Shown here one piece after another: positions 14,830 through 22,201 of a DNA stretch of 64,000 nucleotides (its first letter is position 1; each line of letters opens with the position of its first letter). Location: NCBI GenBank assembly GCA_910586025.1, contig CAJUIO010000003.1, positions 23,114 through 87,113 of the forward strand, in the 5' to 3' direction. The DNA is from an uncultured Lachnospiraceae bacterium. Lineage in GTDB: Bacteria > Bacillota > Clostridia > Lachnospirales > Lachnospiraceae. The notes below the pieces were generated by a model. That model saw only the letters and a program-made list of their open reading frames with translations. It was not told the DNA's origin and ran no database searches. The position numbers were made by a program, and so were the translations under genes.

Positions 14830-16405
14830 AAATCAAATCCACCTGCTGGTACCCGACGCCGTAAGCCCCAAAAATAATCACTGCAAAGATCAGCCCGTAA
14901 TACAAAGCCCATCTCACAGGCGTCCGTAGTGTCTGCAATCCTGCCTCACCCAGCAGCTTCCTTTCCTTTATCATCCCAACACATGCAACCACCAGACATC
15001 CGGTTCCGATCGCCAGATAATCCGCCGCATCCAGCCCAAAGCCTAAGAATGTCCCGTCCCATAGCTTCTGGGGCGTAAACTCCCGGAACATGCTCTCAAA
15101 CATCCTAAGTCCTGCCCTAAGCCCGTTTGCCCGGAAAAACAATTCTCCTGCGAAGATGATCACCCACGTTTTTAAAATCTGCGGGATCCTCCAGTAAAGC
15201 GCATGTTCATCAGCGTGCAAAAGCTTTATCACTTTACTCCTTACAGGCTCTAAGGCAACTCCGCCTAAGAGGATGACAAAATAATACATACCGTAAAAGA
15301 TATAATTCCACTGCGGTCCATGCCAAAGTCCGTTTAACAGCCACACCGGAAACAATGCAATGGCTGATACCCCAAGTTTTGTCAGATATTTCCCCAGTTG
15401 TTTTCTTCCGAATTTATTCCACTTCTTTACCACAGACGACACAGACACCGGATAGAAAACATAGGTTTTAAACCATACTCCGAGGGTCATGTGCCACCGC
15501 CTCCAGAACTCTGCCGCGTTCCGAGAAGCAAAAGGCTGGTTGAAATTCTCAGGCAGTGTAACGCCGAACATCCTGCCGCTTCCAATGACGATATCCATGC
15601 ACCCTGAAAATTCCATGTAAAGCTGTACCGTATATGCAACTGCCACCGCTGCAATGACAATCCCATTGTAATTCTCATAATGATCAAAAACTGCTCTTAC
15701 CAGCACGTAGAGCCGGTCTGCAATGATCATCTTCTTAAAAAGCCCCCAGAGGATACGCACGCTGCCTTTTGACAGGTTTTCACCTTTCAGGGAATTTCCC
15801 TCCCACAGGACGTCTGCGGTCTGGGCATACATGCTGATGGGCCCTTCCATGATCTGAGGAAAGAATCCCAGAAACAGCGCCAGCTTTCCAAGATTTTTCT
15901 CAGAGGGCACCTTCTCCCAGTAGACGTCCGCCATGTATCCGATAGCCTGCAATGTATAGAAAGAAATCCCGATGGGCAGCAGCAGATCCTTTGCCGGAAG
16001 CAGCGCCGTACTTCCCGACATCTCAAAAAGTACATTCATATTCTCCGCAAAAAAGTTATAATATTTCAGCCATGCAAGGACTCCCACCAGTGCAAGGATA
16101 CCGCCTGCCAGAATCCATTTTTCTTTTCGCTTATATTGCTTCCTGATCTCTGCCTGGTCCTCCTTCGGCGCTTGTTCCGCCTCCGTCCGGCATCTTAGCT
16201 TCATCCATCCCAGCCATATGCCGACATAGTGGGTAAATAACGTTGTCCCCAAAAGATACGCCACCAACCCTTTACTGATCAGCCAGAAGAAAGAATATCC
16301 TGCTGCCAAAAGCACGCACCACCTGATTTTTTTCGGTGCAAGCTGATAAGCGAAAAGCACCAGTGGGAGAAACAGCGCCAGATACACCGCTGTATGGTAT
16401 GCCAT
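14816..16405 (-). CDS. MBOAT-family acyltransferase, DltB-like
   Basis: The 529-residue polytopic protein belongs to the membrane-bound O-acyltransferase family. It shows LLLPIGISFYTLQAIGYMADVYW, FNQPFASRNAAEFWRRWHMT and the catalytic His in LNGLWHGPQWNYIFYG. In Dlt systems DltB receives the aminoacyl group from the carrier protein and passes it across the membrane; AlgI does the same with acetyl groups. The length is nearer AlgI-type MBOATs than DltB (~400). An AAGGAGAAG site precedes the ATG, and the gene follows the carrier protein directly, as dltC and dltB lie close together in canonical operons. Confidence 0.9.
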   Translation of the reverse strand: MAYHTAVYLALFLPLVLFAYQLAPKKIRWCVLLAAGYSFFWLISKGLVAYLLGTTLFTHYVGIWLGWMKLRCRTEAEQAPKEDQAEIRKQYKRKEKWILAGGILALVGVLAWLKYYNFFAENMNVLFEMSGSTALLPAKDLLLPIGISFYTLQAIGYMADVYWEKVPSEKNLGKLALFLGFFPQIMEGPISMYAQTADVLWEGNSLKGENLSKGSVRILWGLFKKMIIADRLYVLVRAVFDHYENYNGIVIAAVAVAYTVQLYMEFSGCMDIVIGSGRMFGVTLPENFNQPFASRNAAEFWRRWHMTLGVWFKTYVFYPVSVSSVVKKWNKFGRKQLGKYLTKLGVSAIALFPVWLLNGLWHGPQWNYIFYGMYYFVILLGGVALEPVRSKVIKLLHADEHALYWRIPQILKTWVIIFAGELFFRANGLRAGLRMFESMFREFTPQKLWDGTFLGFGLDAADYLAIGTGCLVVACVGMIKERKLLGEAGLQTLRTPVRWALYYGLIFAVIIFGAYGVGYQQVDLIYANF

Positions 16406-16406
16406 G

Positions 16407-16634
16407 TTACTTCTCCTTAAGCCTTAAAATCATCTGGTACATTGCTTCTGCTGAGTTAAAGTTTTCTGCTGCCATCTCCGAAGCCTCGATTTCGATCCCA
16501 AACGCGTCCTCCAGCTCCGATACAAGGGTAATGACTCCGAAAGAGTCCAACAGGCGGTCATCGATCACTGCTTTTTCTTTTTCCCAGTTAATGCTGTCGT
16601 CAATCTCATTTAAAATTTTCATTAAAGTATCCAT
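16407..16634 (-). CDS. Acyl/peptidyl carrier protein, DltC-like
   Basis: The 75-residue protein starts MDTLMKILNEIDDS (ATG at 16634, AGGAG seven bases upstream; an ATG eight codons earlier lacks a site). The phosphopantetheine-attachment motif is LLDSFGVITLVSELE with the modified Ser in DSFG, followed by the typical helix III AMYQMILRL. It would carry the aminoacyl thioester made by the adenylating enzyme and is a possible substrate platform for the decarboxylase encoded immediately upstream. Confidence 0.9.
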   Translation of the reverse strand: MDTLMKILNEIDDSINWEKEKAVIDDRLLDSFGVITLVSELEDAFGIEIEASEMAAENFNSAEAMYQMILRLKEK

Positions 16635-16654
16635 CTTCTCTCTCCTCTTCATCA

Positions 16655-17836
16655 TCATAAATTTTCTGTATTCCAGTGATAGGTGTGGATTCTATCCCGT
16701 ACCGGCTTCCATCCCATCTCTTTACTGTAAAGCAGAACCTCCGGAAGCTCATGGCTTAAAAACAGCGCCATTCCTTCTGTCATGGCATAGGCTCCCGCCC
16801 GCTCAAAGATCAGGACATTGCCTGCTTTCAGATTGCGGATAACCGCTTTCTGCATGAGTACGTCGTTTACCGTACACAAGCTTCCGCATACGGTCCACTG
16901 GCATTCTGCCCCCGCCTGGCTCTTTGGCCAAACTCGGAATACAGGCTCATACATTCCCCGGATCTGACCGTCATAATTTAATTGGTGTATCCCGCCGTCC
17001 ACAATGCAGTATCTCCTGCCATTGCTTTGTTTGATATCTTTAACGCTTGTCAGGTAATATCCACAGTCAGCGGCAAGGGCGCGCCCCATCTCCAGCATCA
17101 CAGAGCCCTTCCATTCCATCCCTTCTACCGCCCTCACAAGCTCGTTTAGATCCGAGTCCCTGCGATCCTCCTGTCCTCTGAAATAAGGAACCGAAAGCCC
17201 CGGGCCATATTCCAGTTGTTCCAGTTGAAATCCGGTCCTTTCTTCCATCTCCCTTAAAAATTGATCCAGACAGCCAAGTTCTTCTTTGAGCTTTCCGGCA
17301 TGTTTCTTCTGTGTGCCGGAAAAATAATGGATTCCCCGTATGTTCAGATACGGGCACATCTTTCTTATTTTAATGATATTATAGATAGCTTCCCCATCCA
17401 TACCAAACTGGTTTCCGCTGGTCAGCCTTAGATAAACATGCACAGGCTTTTCTTTCCGCCCGCACCAGTCTGTAAAACTGTGGTACTGTTCAAGGGATTC
17501 TATGGTGTAAGTACATGCCCCGCCATAGGTATCCAAAATCTCACAGATATCCTCCTTCTGTTTTAATACGCCTGAAATCAGCAGCTTTTCCGGTGCAATT
17601 CCCTGCTTTTTGCAGATCCTAAACTCTCCCATAGAGCACACTTCAATCCGGTCTGCCTGTGTTTCCATCTGCCCGACAAGAAAAGGGTTGGCCTTCATGG
17701 CAAAGCATAAACCGGCTTTTCCTCCCAATGCTTTCCGGAATTTCCCTACGGTTTCCTTCATTTTATCAATATCAAACAAATAGGACGGCGTACCATATTT
17801 CATGATGCAATATTCCAGATGATCCATAATCATCAC
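16655..17836 (-). CDS. Fold-type III PLP-dependent decarboxylase (LysA/BtrK-like)
   Basis: The 393-residue protein has the alanine-racemase-like barrel and C-terminal beta domain of diaminopimelate/ornithine decarboxylases. The PLP lysine is in LCFAMKANPFLVG (about residue 48). Barrel strands include IRGIHYFSGTQ and a phosphate-binding-type YGPGLSVPYF, and the C-terminal active-site element is CGSLCTVNDVLMQK (compare GPxCExxDxL). A lysine-biosynthetic role is unlikely here: it lies between an adenylating enzyme and a carrier protein. BtrK of butirosin synthesis, in the same fold, decarboxylates glutamyl attached to a carrier protein. Exosortase clusters have the same ligase-decarboxylase-carrier trio. 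The substrate is inferred only. Confidence 0.85.
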   Translation of the reverse strand: MMIMDHLEYCIMKYGTPSYLFDIDKMKETVGKFRKALGGKAGLCFAMKANPFLVGQMETQADRIEVCSMGEFRICKKQGIAPEKLLISGVLKQKEDICEILDTYGGACTYTIESLEQYHSFTDWCGRKEKPVHVYLRLTSGNQFGMDGEAIYNIIKIRKMCPYLNIRGIHYFSGTQKKHAGKLKEELGCLDQFLREMEERTGFQLEQLEYGPGLSVPYFRGQEDRRDSDLNELVRAVEGMEWKGSVMLEMGRALAADCGYYLTSVKDIKQSNGRRYCIVDGGIHQLNYDGQIRGMYEPVFRVWPKSQAGAECQWTVCGSLCTVNDVLMQKAVIRNLKAGNVLIFERAGAYAMTEGMALFLSHELPEVLLYSKEMGWKPVRDRIHTYHWNTENL

Positions 17837-19344
17837 ATGACCTCCTCTAACTTGCTTCGGAAATAATCCCGATCCGTTTTCCCGTTCTTCGTAAGCGGCA
17901 TTTGGCTGATTGGTATGATCTTATGGGGAACCATGTAAACCGGCACTCTTTTCTTCATTTCGGTGCGCACCAGGCCTGTTGCAGCTTCACCAAGGTAAAA
18001 AGCGACTAACTGATTTTTTCTGTAATCCATCAGACAGCAGCTCTTCTCCAGCCCTTGTATCTGGTTCATTGAATGTTCAATTTCTTCCAGCTCAATGCGG
18101 TGCCCCATATGCTTGACCTGAAAATCCTTCCGCCCGCAAAAATAAAGTTCCCCATCCCTGCCGTAATATCCCAGGTCTCCGGTCCGATAACAGCGCACTT
18201 TTGGCTCATCCGGAAACGGATAGACAAATCTCGCTTCCGTTTCCCTGGGATTGTTATAATAGCCTTCTGACAGGGATTCTCCCGCCACACAGATTTCCCC
18301 TGGTTCTTCCGGAATCGTCACTTCTTTCCCCCCTTCATCTAACAGAAATACCCTTCTTCCTGGAAACGGTCTTCCTATGGGAAGCCGCTCTCCATCTTCA
18401 TAGATACGCTTTACGGGATAATAGGTGCAGTTGCAGGTAATCTCCGTAGGCCCGTACAGATTGATGAATTCTGCCCGGGGAAGCGCCTCCTGCCAGAGCC
18501 TCAGCTGCTTTGCCGGCATGATCTCGCCACTGAACATCACACGTTTAACATCACCCGGCACGCGGTAGCGCAGCCCTTTGAGAGCTGATACCAGCGTCAG
18601 AGCCGATACTGCCCAGATCAGCGTCGTTACCTTCTTTTCACAGAGATAATCAAGGAGTACTGGCGGAGTGCAGAACATCTTCTTCGGGATCAATACCAAT
18701 GAAGCCCCTGTCATTATGCTTGTATAGATATCTTTCACCGATACGTCAAAATCAAAAGGAGCCTGATTTCCAATCCTGTCTTCTTCCGTAATTCCAAATG
18801 TCTCTGTAAAATGTGAGATAAAATCGACTACCGCCTTGTGACTTACAACGATTCCTTTGGGTGTTCCCGTGGAGCCGGAGGTAAAGATACCGTATAACAG
18901 ATCAGATCCGCTGCTCTTTTCCCTGATTTCCTTAAGCTTCCCTGTATCGACGGCTGCCTGCATCATATCTCCAAGCAGGCAGCTTCTTTTGCAGTACCCT
19001 GCTTCTTCCAGACGTTCTTCATTTTTATTATCTGTAATGATAAGCTTTGGCTCTAAGATCCGGAGAATCTCATTTAACCTTACCGCCGGCTGGGACGGGT
19101 CTATCATCACATAAAAGCAGCCTGCATATACTGTCCCGAACATAGCGGCCAGTGTGACCGCACTTTTTTCTGCCAGAATTGCAACCGGTTTTCCCATTTC
19201 GGTAAAGTTCAAAATGGATGAACCCATCCTCCTTGACAGTTTTAAAAGTTCGCTCCAATTAAAACAAACATTTCCGTCATCCACTGCCAGTCTATGGGGA
19301 TACTTCTTCTCTGCCCTTTCTAAATAATCCAGTATATGTTCCAT
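17833..19344 (-). CDS. DltA-like amino-acid adenylating enzyme
   Basis: The 503-residue ANL-superfamily ligase would activate an amino acid with ATP and load it on the carrier protein. Motifs are FTSGSTGTPKGIVVSH (P-loop), FDFDVSVKDIYTS, NLYGPTEITCNCTY, YRTGDLGYYG, DFQVKHMGHRIELEEIEH and the catalytic Lys in LTKNGKTDRDYF. Length and the C-terminal DFQ.K..G.R.ELEEIEH match DltA well. One key difference: DltA has FCGE, with a substrate-contacting Cys, where this protein has FSGE, so its amino acid may not be D-alanine. It is first in the operon, behind a regulon promoter. No dltX-like ORF precedes it. Confidence 0.88.
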   Translation of the reverse strand: MEHILDYLERAEKKYPHRLAVDDGNVCFNWSELLKLSRRMGSSILNFTEMGKPVAILAEKSAVTLAAMFGTVYAGCFYVMIDPSQPAVRLNEILRILEPKLIITDNKNEERLEEAGYCKRSCLLGDMMQAAVDTGKLKEIREKSSGSDLLYGIFTSGSTGTPKGIVVSHKAVVDFISHFTETFGITEEDRIGNQAPFDFDVSVKDIYTSIMTGASLVLIPKKMFCTPPVLLDYLCEKKVTTLIWAVSALTLVSALKGLRYRVPGDVKRVMFSGEIMPAKQLRLWQEALPRAEFINLYGPTEITCNCTYYPVKRIYEDGERLPIGRPFPGRRVFLLDEGGKEVTIPEEPGEICVAGESLSEGYYNNPRETEARFVYPFPDEPKVRCYRTGDLGYYGRDGELYFCGRKDFQVKHMGHRIELEEIEHSMNQIQGLEKSCCLMDYRKNQLVAFYLGEAATGLVRTEMKKRVPVYMVPHKIIPISQMPLTKNGKTDRDYFRSKLEEVM

Positions 19345-19381
19345 ATCCTTTATTCCTTTCTTTTTTCTTTTGTTATCTCTA

Positions 19382-19434
19382 ATTATCCCTATAAAACCTA
19401 AACAGTTCCTTAATTAATTCTTAACAAATCTAAA
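19382..19434 (-). promoter_or_regulatory. Regulon direct-repeat promoter of the Dlt-like operon (copy 4)
   Basis: Minus-strand units TTTAGA (19434-19429), TTAAGA (19424-19419), TTAAGG (19413-19408) and TTTAGG (19402-19397) are followed by GATAAT at 19387-19382. The start codon is 38 bp further on. Same 10-11-11 geometry as copies 3 and 5. Confidence 0.82.
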
Positions 19435-19485
19435 CCGCAGCAGAGATTCTTCTGAAAAGAGCGCGCTTCCTCTTTATAATCTGAA

Positions 19486-19526
19486 ACAGATGGACTGTAC
19501 GCACCCGTGCAGTCCATCTGTTTTTA
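19486..19526. terminator. Strong hairpin after the lipoprotein gene
   Basis: A 15-bp near-perfect stem (ACAGATGGACTGTAC at 19486-19500 with 19507-19521) carries TTTTT on the plus-strand side and TTTCAG on the minus side. It follows the lipoprotein stop codon by a few bases and precedes the Dlt operon promoter, so it probably ends the lipoprotein transcript. Confidence 0.65.
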
Positions 19527-19532
19527 TTGCTT

Positions 19533-19958
19533 TTAATTTGTCTTCTTATCTCTCGTACTATTGTTCCTGCTTGTCCCGATACTCTTCTTATTTTTATCTG
19601 ACTTCTTGCTGGTTGTTGCTCCTTTCTCGCTATCTTCCTTGGTGTCTTGCTGACCTGTCGCTGCATTGCCCTGATTCTGACCTTCATCTGTCTTGTTCTG
19701 ATCCGGCGCCGTTACATCGTTCTGCTCCTCCTGGTCGTAGTCCGTCTTTGTGTCATCAGCTTTCTTATCCTCCTGCCTTTTTGTCGTACTCTTCTTAACC
19801 GTTGACTTACTGGATTCCGTCTTTGTCTTCGGCTGCGTGGACGTTGATTTCTTATCTTTGCCTCCACATGCAACCATACCAAGCGCCATTACTCCGATCA
19901 TACAGAGAACAAGTCCTCTTTTTACCATACCTTTTACTGTCGTTTTTGTTTCCTTCAT
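19533..19958 (-). CDS. Lys/Thr/Asp-rich lipoprotein
   Basis: The 141-residue protein starts at the ATG at 19958 (AAAGGAG upstream). It has a type II signal peptide: KRGLVLCMIGVMALGMVACGG, with the lipobox Cys after LGMVA. The remaining ~110 residues are a low-complexity, highly charged Lys/Thr/Asp/Gln chain without any fold signature, presumably an extended tether or wall-penetrating stalk. It is a single-gene unit behind a regulon promoter (copy 5), so it is co-regulated with the Dlt-like operon. Confidence 0.75.
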   Translation of the reverse strand: MKETKTTVKGMVKRGLVLCMIGVMALGMVACGGKDKKSTSTQPKTKTESSKSTVKKSTTKRQEDKKADDTKTDYDQEEQNDVTAPDQNKTDEGQNQGNAATGQQDTKEDSEKGATTSKKSDKNKKSIGTSRNNSTRDKKTN

Positions 19959-20079
19959 TTTGCTGACTCCTTTCACAACTTGTTTTTTATCTATGTTTTC
20001 AGGTTTTAAGGAACCTGTATCCTTACGTCGTTACATCTCCTTCCTGTATATTTCAAAGCTGTTTCCTTTGATGGTTCTT

Positions 20080-20132
20080 ATTATCCCATCCAAATCTAAA
20101 CAGTTCCTTAATGGATTCTTAACAAATCTAAA
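20080..20132 (-). promoter_or_regulatory. Regulon direct-repeat promoter of the lipoprotein (copy 5)
   Basis: Minus-strand units TTTAGA (20132-20127), TTAAGA (20122-20117), TTAAGG (20111-20106) and TTTAGA (20100-20095) are followed by GATAAT at 20085-20080. The first 16 bases, TTTAGATTTGTTAAGA, are identical to copies 3 and 4. Confidence 0.82.
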
Positions 20133-20142
20133 CACAATAAAA

Positions 20143-21072
20143 TTAATCCCTGTTTTTCATTGGTATGGGCTTAACCCAAATTTCCATACAAGCCATATCC
20201 TTTGAATCGTAGTAATACTTTTCTACAGAGAAAGCCTCCGTAGTTAAACTGTGATGCGGCAGCCAAATACTGAAAAGATACTTGCTGGCCTGATTCAAAG
20301 CTGTTGTCACCAGATACTCAAAATCTTCTGCTTCAATCCTGCAAACGATGTATTCTCCTATTGATAGCTCTTTCTTTACAAAATCTTCTGGTAACGACCT
20401 CGGTAAATTTGGCGCAAGTCCACCCGCAAAATAAAGGAAAAAATCCCGCATGGTATCTTCCGTATAAGACATTCCTATTTCTACACCGGTACTGAGATTA
20501 TCTGCAACTAAAACCTTCTCCATGTGATAGCGTTTCCAAAGCTGTCCCGGCACATCTACACTTGTGCTTTCGCCAACCGGGATTTGTCTGGAAATGCGTA
20601 CTTGTGTTTCCAGACCAAGATAAATCTCCGGCTTCTTCAAAATCTTTCTTTGGATCTCCAAAACGATATTTCCTACCACCAATGGAATCCCTTCGTCTAC
20701 CAGGACATTATTCATGGAAACCTCCGGTCTGTCAAATGTGTTAAGCATTGGCAAATCTTTCCTGTACTCTTCCGGTGTTATCCCATACGTTTCCTTAAAA
20801 ACCCGTGTAAAATTTGCATGACTCGAAAAGCCGTAATCCAAGGCAACGTCCAGTATCCTCCGTTCAGTATTGCTCAAGCTTTCAACTGCCTTTGCCAGAC
20901 GCCGGAGTTTTACATATTCTTGAACCGGCTTATTTACCAGCCTCTTAAATAAACGCTGAAAATAGAACGGGGATAAACCCGCAGTATTTGCCAGTTCTTC
21001 CGTCGAAATTTCTTCTGTCAGATTTTCCTCAATAAAAGCTAAAGATTGTTCGATTGCTTCCCATGCGTGCAT
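20143..21072 (-). CDS. AraC-family regulator with GyrI-like effector domain
   Basis: The 309-residue protein starts MHAWEAIEQSLAFIEENL at 21072, with TAGGAGGTGCC upstream. It has an N-terminal AraC double-HTH domain (STEELANTAGLSPFYFQRLF, LDVALDYGFSSHANFTRVFK, YGITPEEYRK). A C-terminal GyrI/AraC effector-binding-like domain (about residues 125-309) ends with MACMEIWVKPI. This Rob/SoxS-like layout often binds small amphipathic or drug-like ligands. The gene is monocistronic and has no obvious link to the repeat boxes; promoter copy 5 lies just past its 3' end. Confidence 0.88.
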   Translation of the reverse strand: MHAWEAIEQSLAFIEENLTEEISTEELANTAGLSPFYFQRLFKRLVNKPVQEYVKLRRLAKAVESLSNTERRILDVALDYGFSSHANFTRVFKETYGITPEEYRKDLPMLNTFDRPEVSMNNVLVDEGIPLVVGNIVLEIQRKILKKPEIYLGLETQVRISRQIPVGESTSVDVPGQLWKRYHMEKVLVADNLSTGVEIGMSYTEDTMRDFFLYFAGGLAPNLPRSLPEDFVKKELSIGEYIVCRIEAEDFEYLVTTALNQASKYLFSIWLPHHSLTTEAFSVEKYYYDSKDMACMEIWVKPIPMKNRD

Positions 21073-21234
21073 CGCGGCACCTCCTATCTTTAATGCCCAC
21101 ATCATATCACGTTTTATTTTATTAAGCTTCTCACACAATGCGCTTTTTAATCACGAAATCTTACTCTTGGTAATGACCTGGCAACCTAAACTATCTGTAA
21201 CTTTTCCATTGCTTATGGTAAAAACTAGAATTAT

Positions 21235-21288
21235 TTTAGAATCTTTAAGAAATGGTTTAAGAATCTGTTAAGAATTAGTTGTTAGTCT
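21235..21288 (+). promoter_or_regulatory. Regulon direct-repeat promoter (copy 6, plus strand)
   Basis: Plus-strand units TTTAGA (21235), TTAAGA (21245), TTAAGA (21257) and TTAAGA (21268) are followed 15 bases on by TAGTCT. The -10 is poor, and a start from it would leave a leader of only ~15 bases. Confidence 0.6.
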
Positions 21289-21308
21289 ATCCTGAAGGAG
21301 GTGAGACA

Positions 21309-21854
21309 ATGAGTATTTTAATGATGCCAAACAATATGCAAAAAGAAAGAATGCGAAAGGAGGATATAAAACAGACGGATATAAAGGAAGATTCCAGAAC
21401 AATCAGTGATTCTGCAAATCCAGATAGTACATCAAAAATCATCAGGTTCCATCCTGTCGGCAGTTCTTCAGACACTAGTAAAGCTGCCCAGCCAAATAGG
21501 ATTGATACACGGCCGGCATTTGACCGGTATATTCCGGAAAAATCTGTTGAGCAGAAATCTTATGGTCATTATAAACTGGTTTCGGATGAACGTGGTAACC
21601 AGAAAATCCAATTCTCGGAACCTGCTGAGAATCCAACTGGAAACTCTGAAGGAATACCTACAGCGGAAGCCTCTGGCAGGGAAAACGCTGACAGCATCTC
21701 AAAAGATGGATTAAAAATCCAAAAATTAAAGAAGAAAAGGCTGGAGTTAAAGCAACAGATACTATCCGAATCAGATCCCCAAAAGGCTGAACAATTAAAA
21801 AACAAACTGGCGCTGATAGAAAGGAAAATAAAAAGCCAAAATAGTCAAAAATAA
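21309..21854 (+). CDS. Hypothetical hydrophilic protein with C-terminal coiled coil
   Basis: The 181-residue protein starts MSILMMPNNMQKERMRKED (ATG at 21309 after GAAGGAGGTGAG). There is no signal peptide or membrane segment. The middle is Ser/Pro/Asn-rich and looks disordered. The last ~45 residues (LKIQKLKKKRLELKQQIL, ENKLALIERKIK-like) form a coiled coil. Its function is not recognisable. It is one of the regulon members by virtue of promoter copy 6, on the opposite strand to the others. Confidence 0.65.
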   Translation: MSILMMPNNMQKERMRKEDIKQTDIKEDSRTISDSANPDSTSKIIRFHPVGSSSDTSKAAQPNRIDTRPAFDRYIPEKSVEQKSYGHYKLVSDERGNQKIQFSEPAENPTGNSEGIPTAEASGRENADSISKDGLKIQKLKKKRLELKQQILSESDPQKAEQLKNKLALIERKIKSQNSQK

Positions 21855-21865
21855 AGTTACATAAT

Positions 21866-21908
21866 CCCGTTGAATGGGTATACACCTCCTTTCAACGGGA
21901 ATTATTTA
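21866..21908. terminator. Hairpin between convergent genes
   Basis: CCCGTTGAA (21866-21874) pairs with TTCAACGGG (21891-21899); an AT-rich tail follows on the plus strand. It probably serves the plus-strand gene ending at 21854 and the minus-strand gene ending at 21923. Confidence 0.55.
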
Positions 21909-21922
21909 TGTATTAAAAACTT

Positions 21923-22201
21923 TTACTTGCCCTTTCTGGCGGATAAATCCATCATAGACTTTTTACTTATTCTTTTGATATCTTTTAATATCTGCCGTGT
22001 GCCAGGTTTACTTTTATGTGATTTTCTCTCTTTTTCTTCTTCAGATTCTGTTTCAACCATTTCTTCCAAATCTCCGTCTGAATGAGTCGTCTCTATATAT
22101 CCAGGAGATAGATTTTCTTGATTTAATGCATGATCCACATTGGCAGAAAAATTCATCATAACCAACATAGCAACCACTAATAATTTATGATTTCTACTGA
22201 T
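21923..22201 (-). CDS. Small secreted protein, apparently with an ATC start
   Basis: The reading frame from 22201 gives (M)SRNHKLLVVAMLVMMN then FSANVDHA, a good signal peptide, followed by a ~65-residue charged mature part (ETESEEEKERKSHKSKPG). The codon at the expected start is ATC, overlapping the TAA of the P-type ATPase gene as TAATC where TAATG would be usual. AAGGAGG lies eight bases upstream. The nearest conventional alternative, GTG at 22177, is ~30 bases from the site and would cut off the signal peptide's basic end. Either AUC initiation or a mutated start is implied. Confidence 0.5.
   Translation of the reverse strand: MSRNHKLLVVAMLVMMNFSANVDHALNQENLSPGYIETTHSDGDLEEMVETESEEEKERKSHKSKPGTRQILKDIKRISKKSMMDLSARKGK

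Noticed and set aside
16655..17836. Diaminopimelate decarboxylase for lysine synthesis
   Set aside because: The fold fits, but the place between an adenylating enzyme and a carrier protein, with no lysine genes nearby, makes housekeeping lysine synthesis unlikely.
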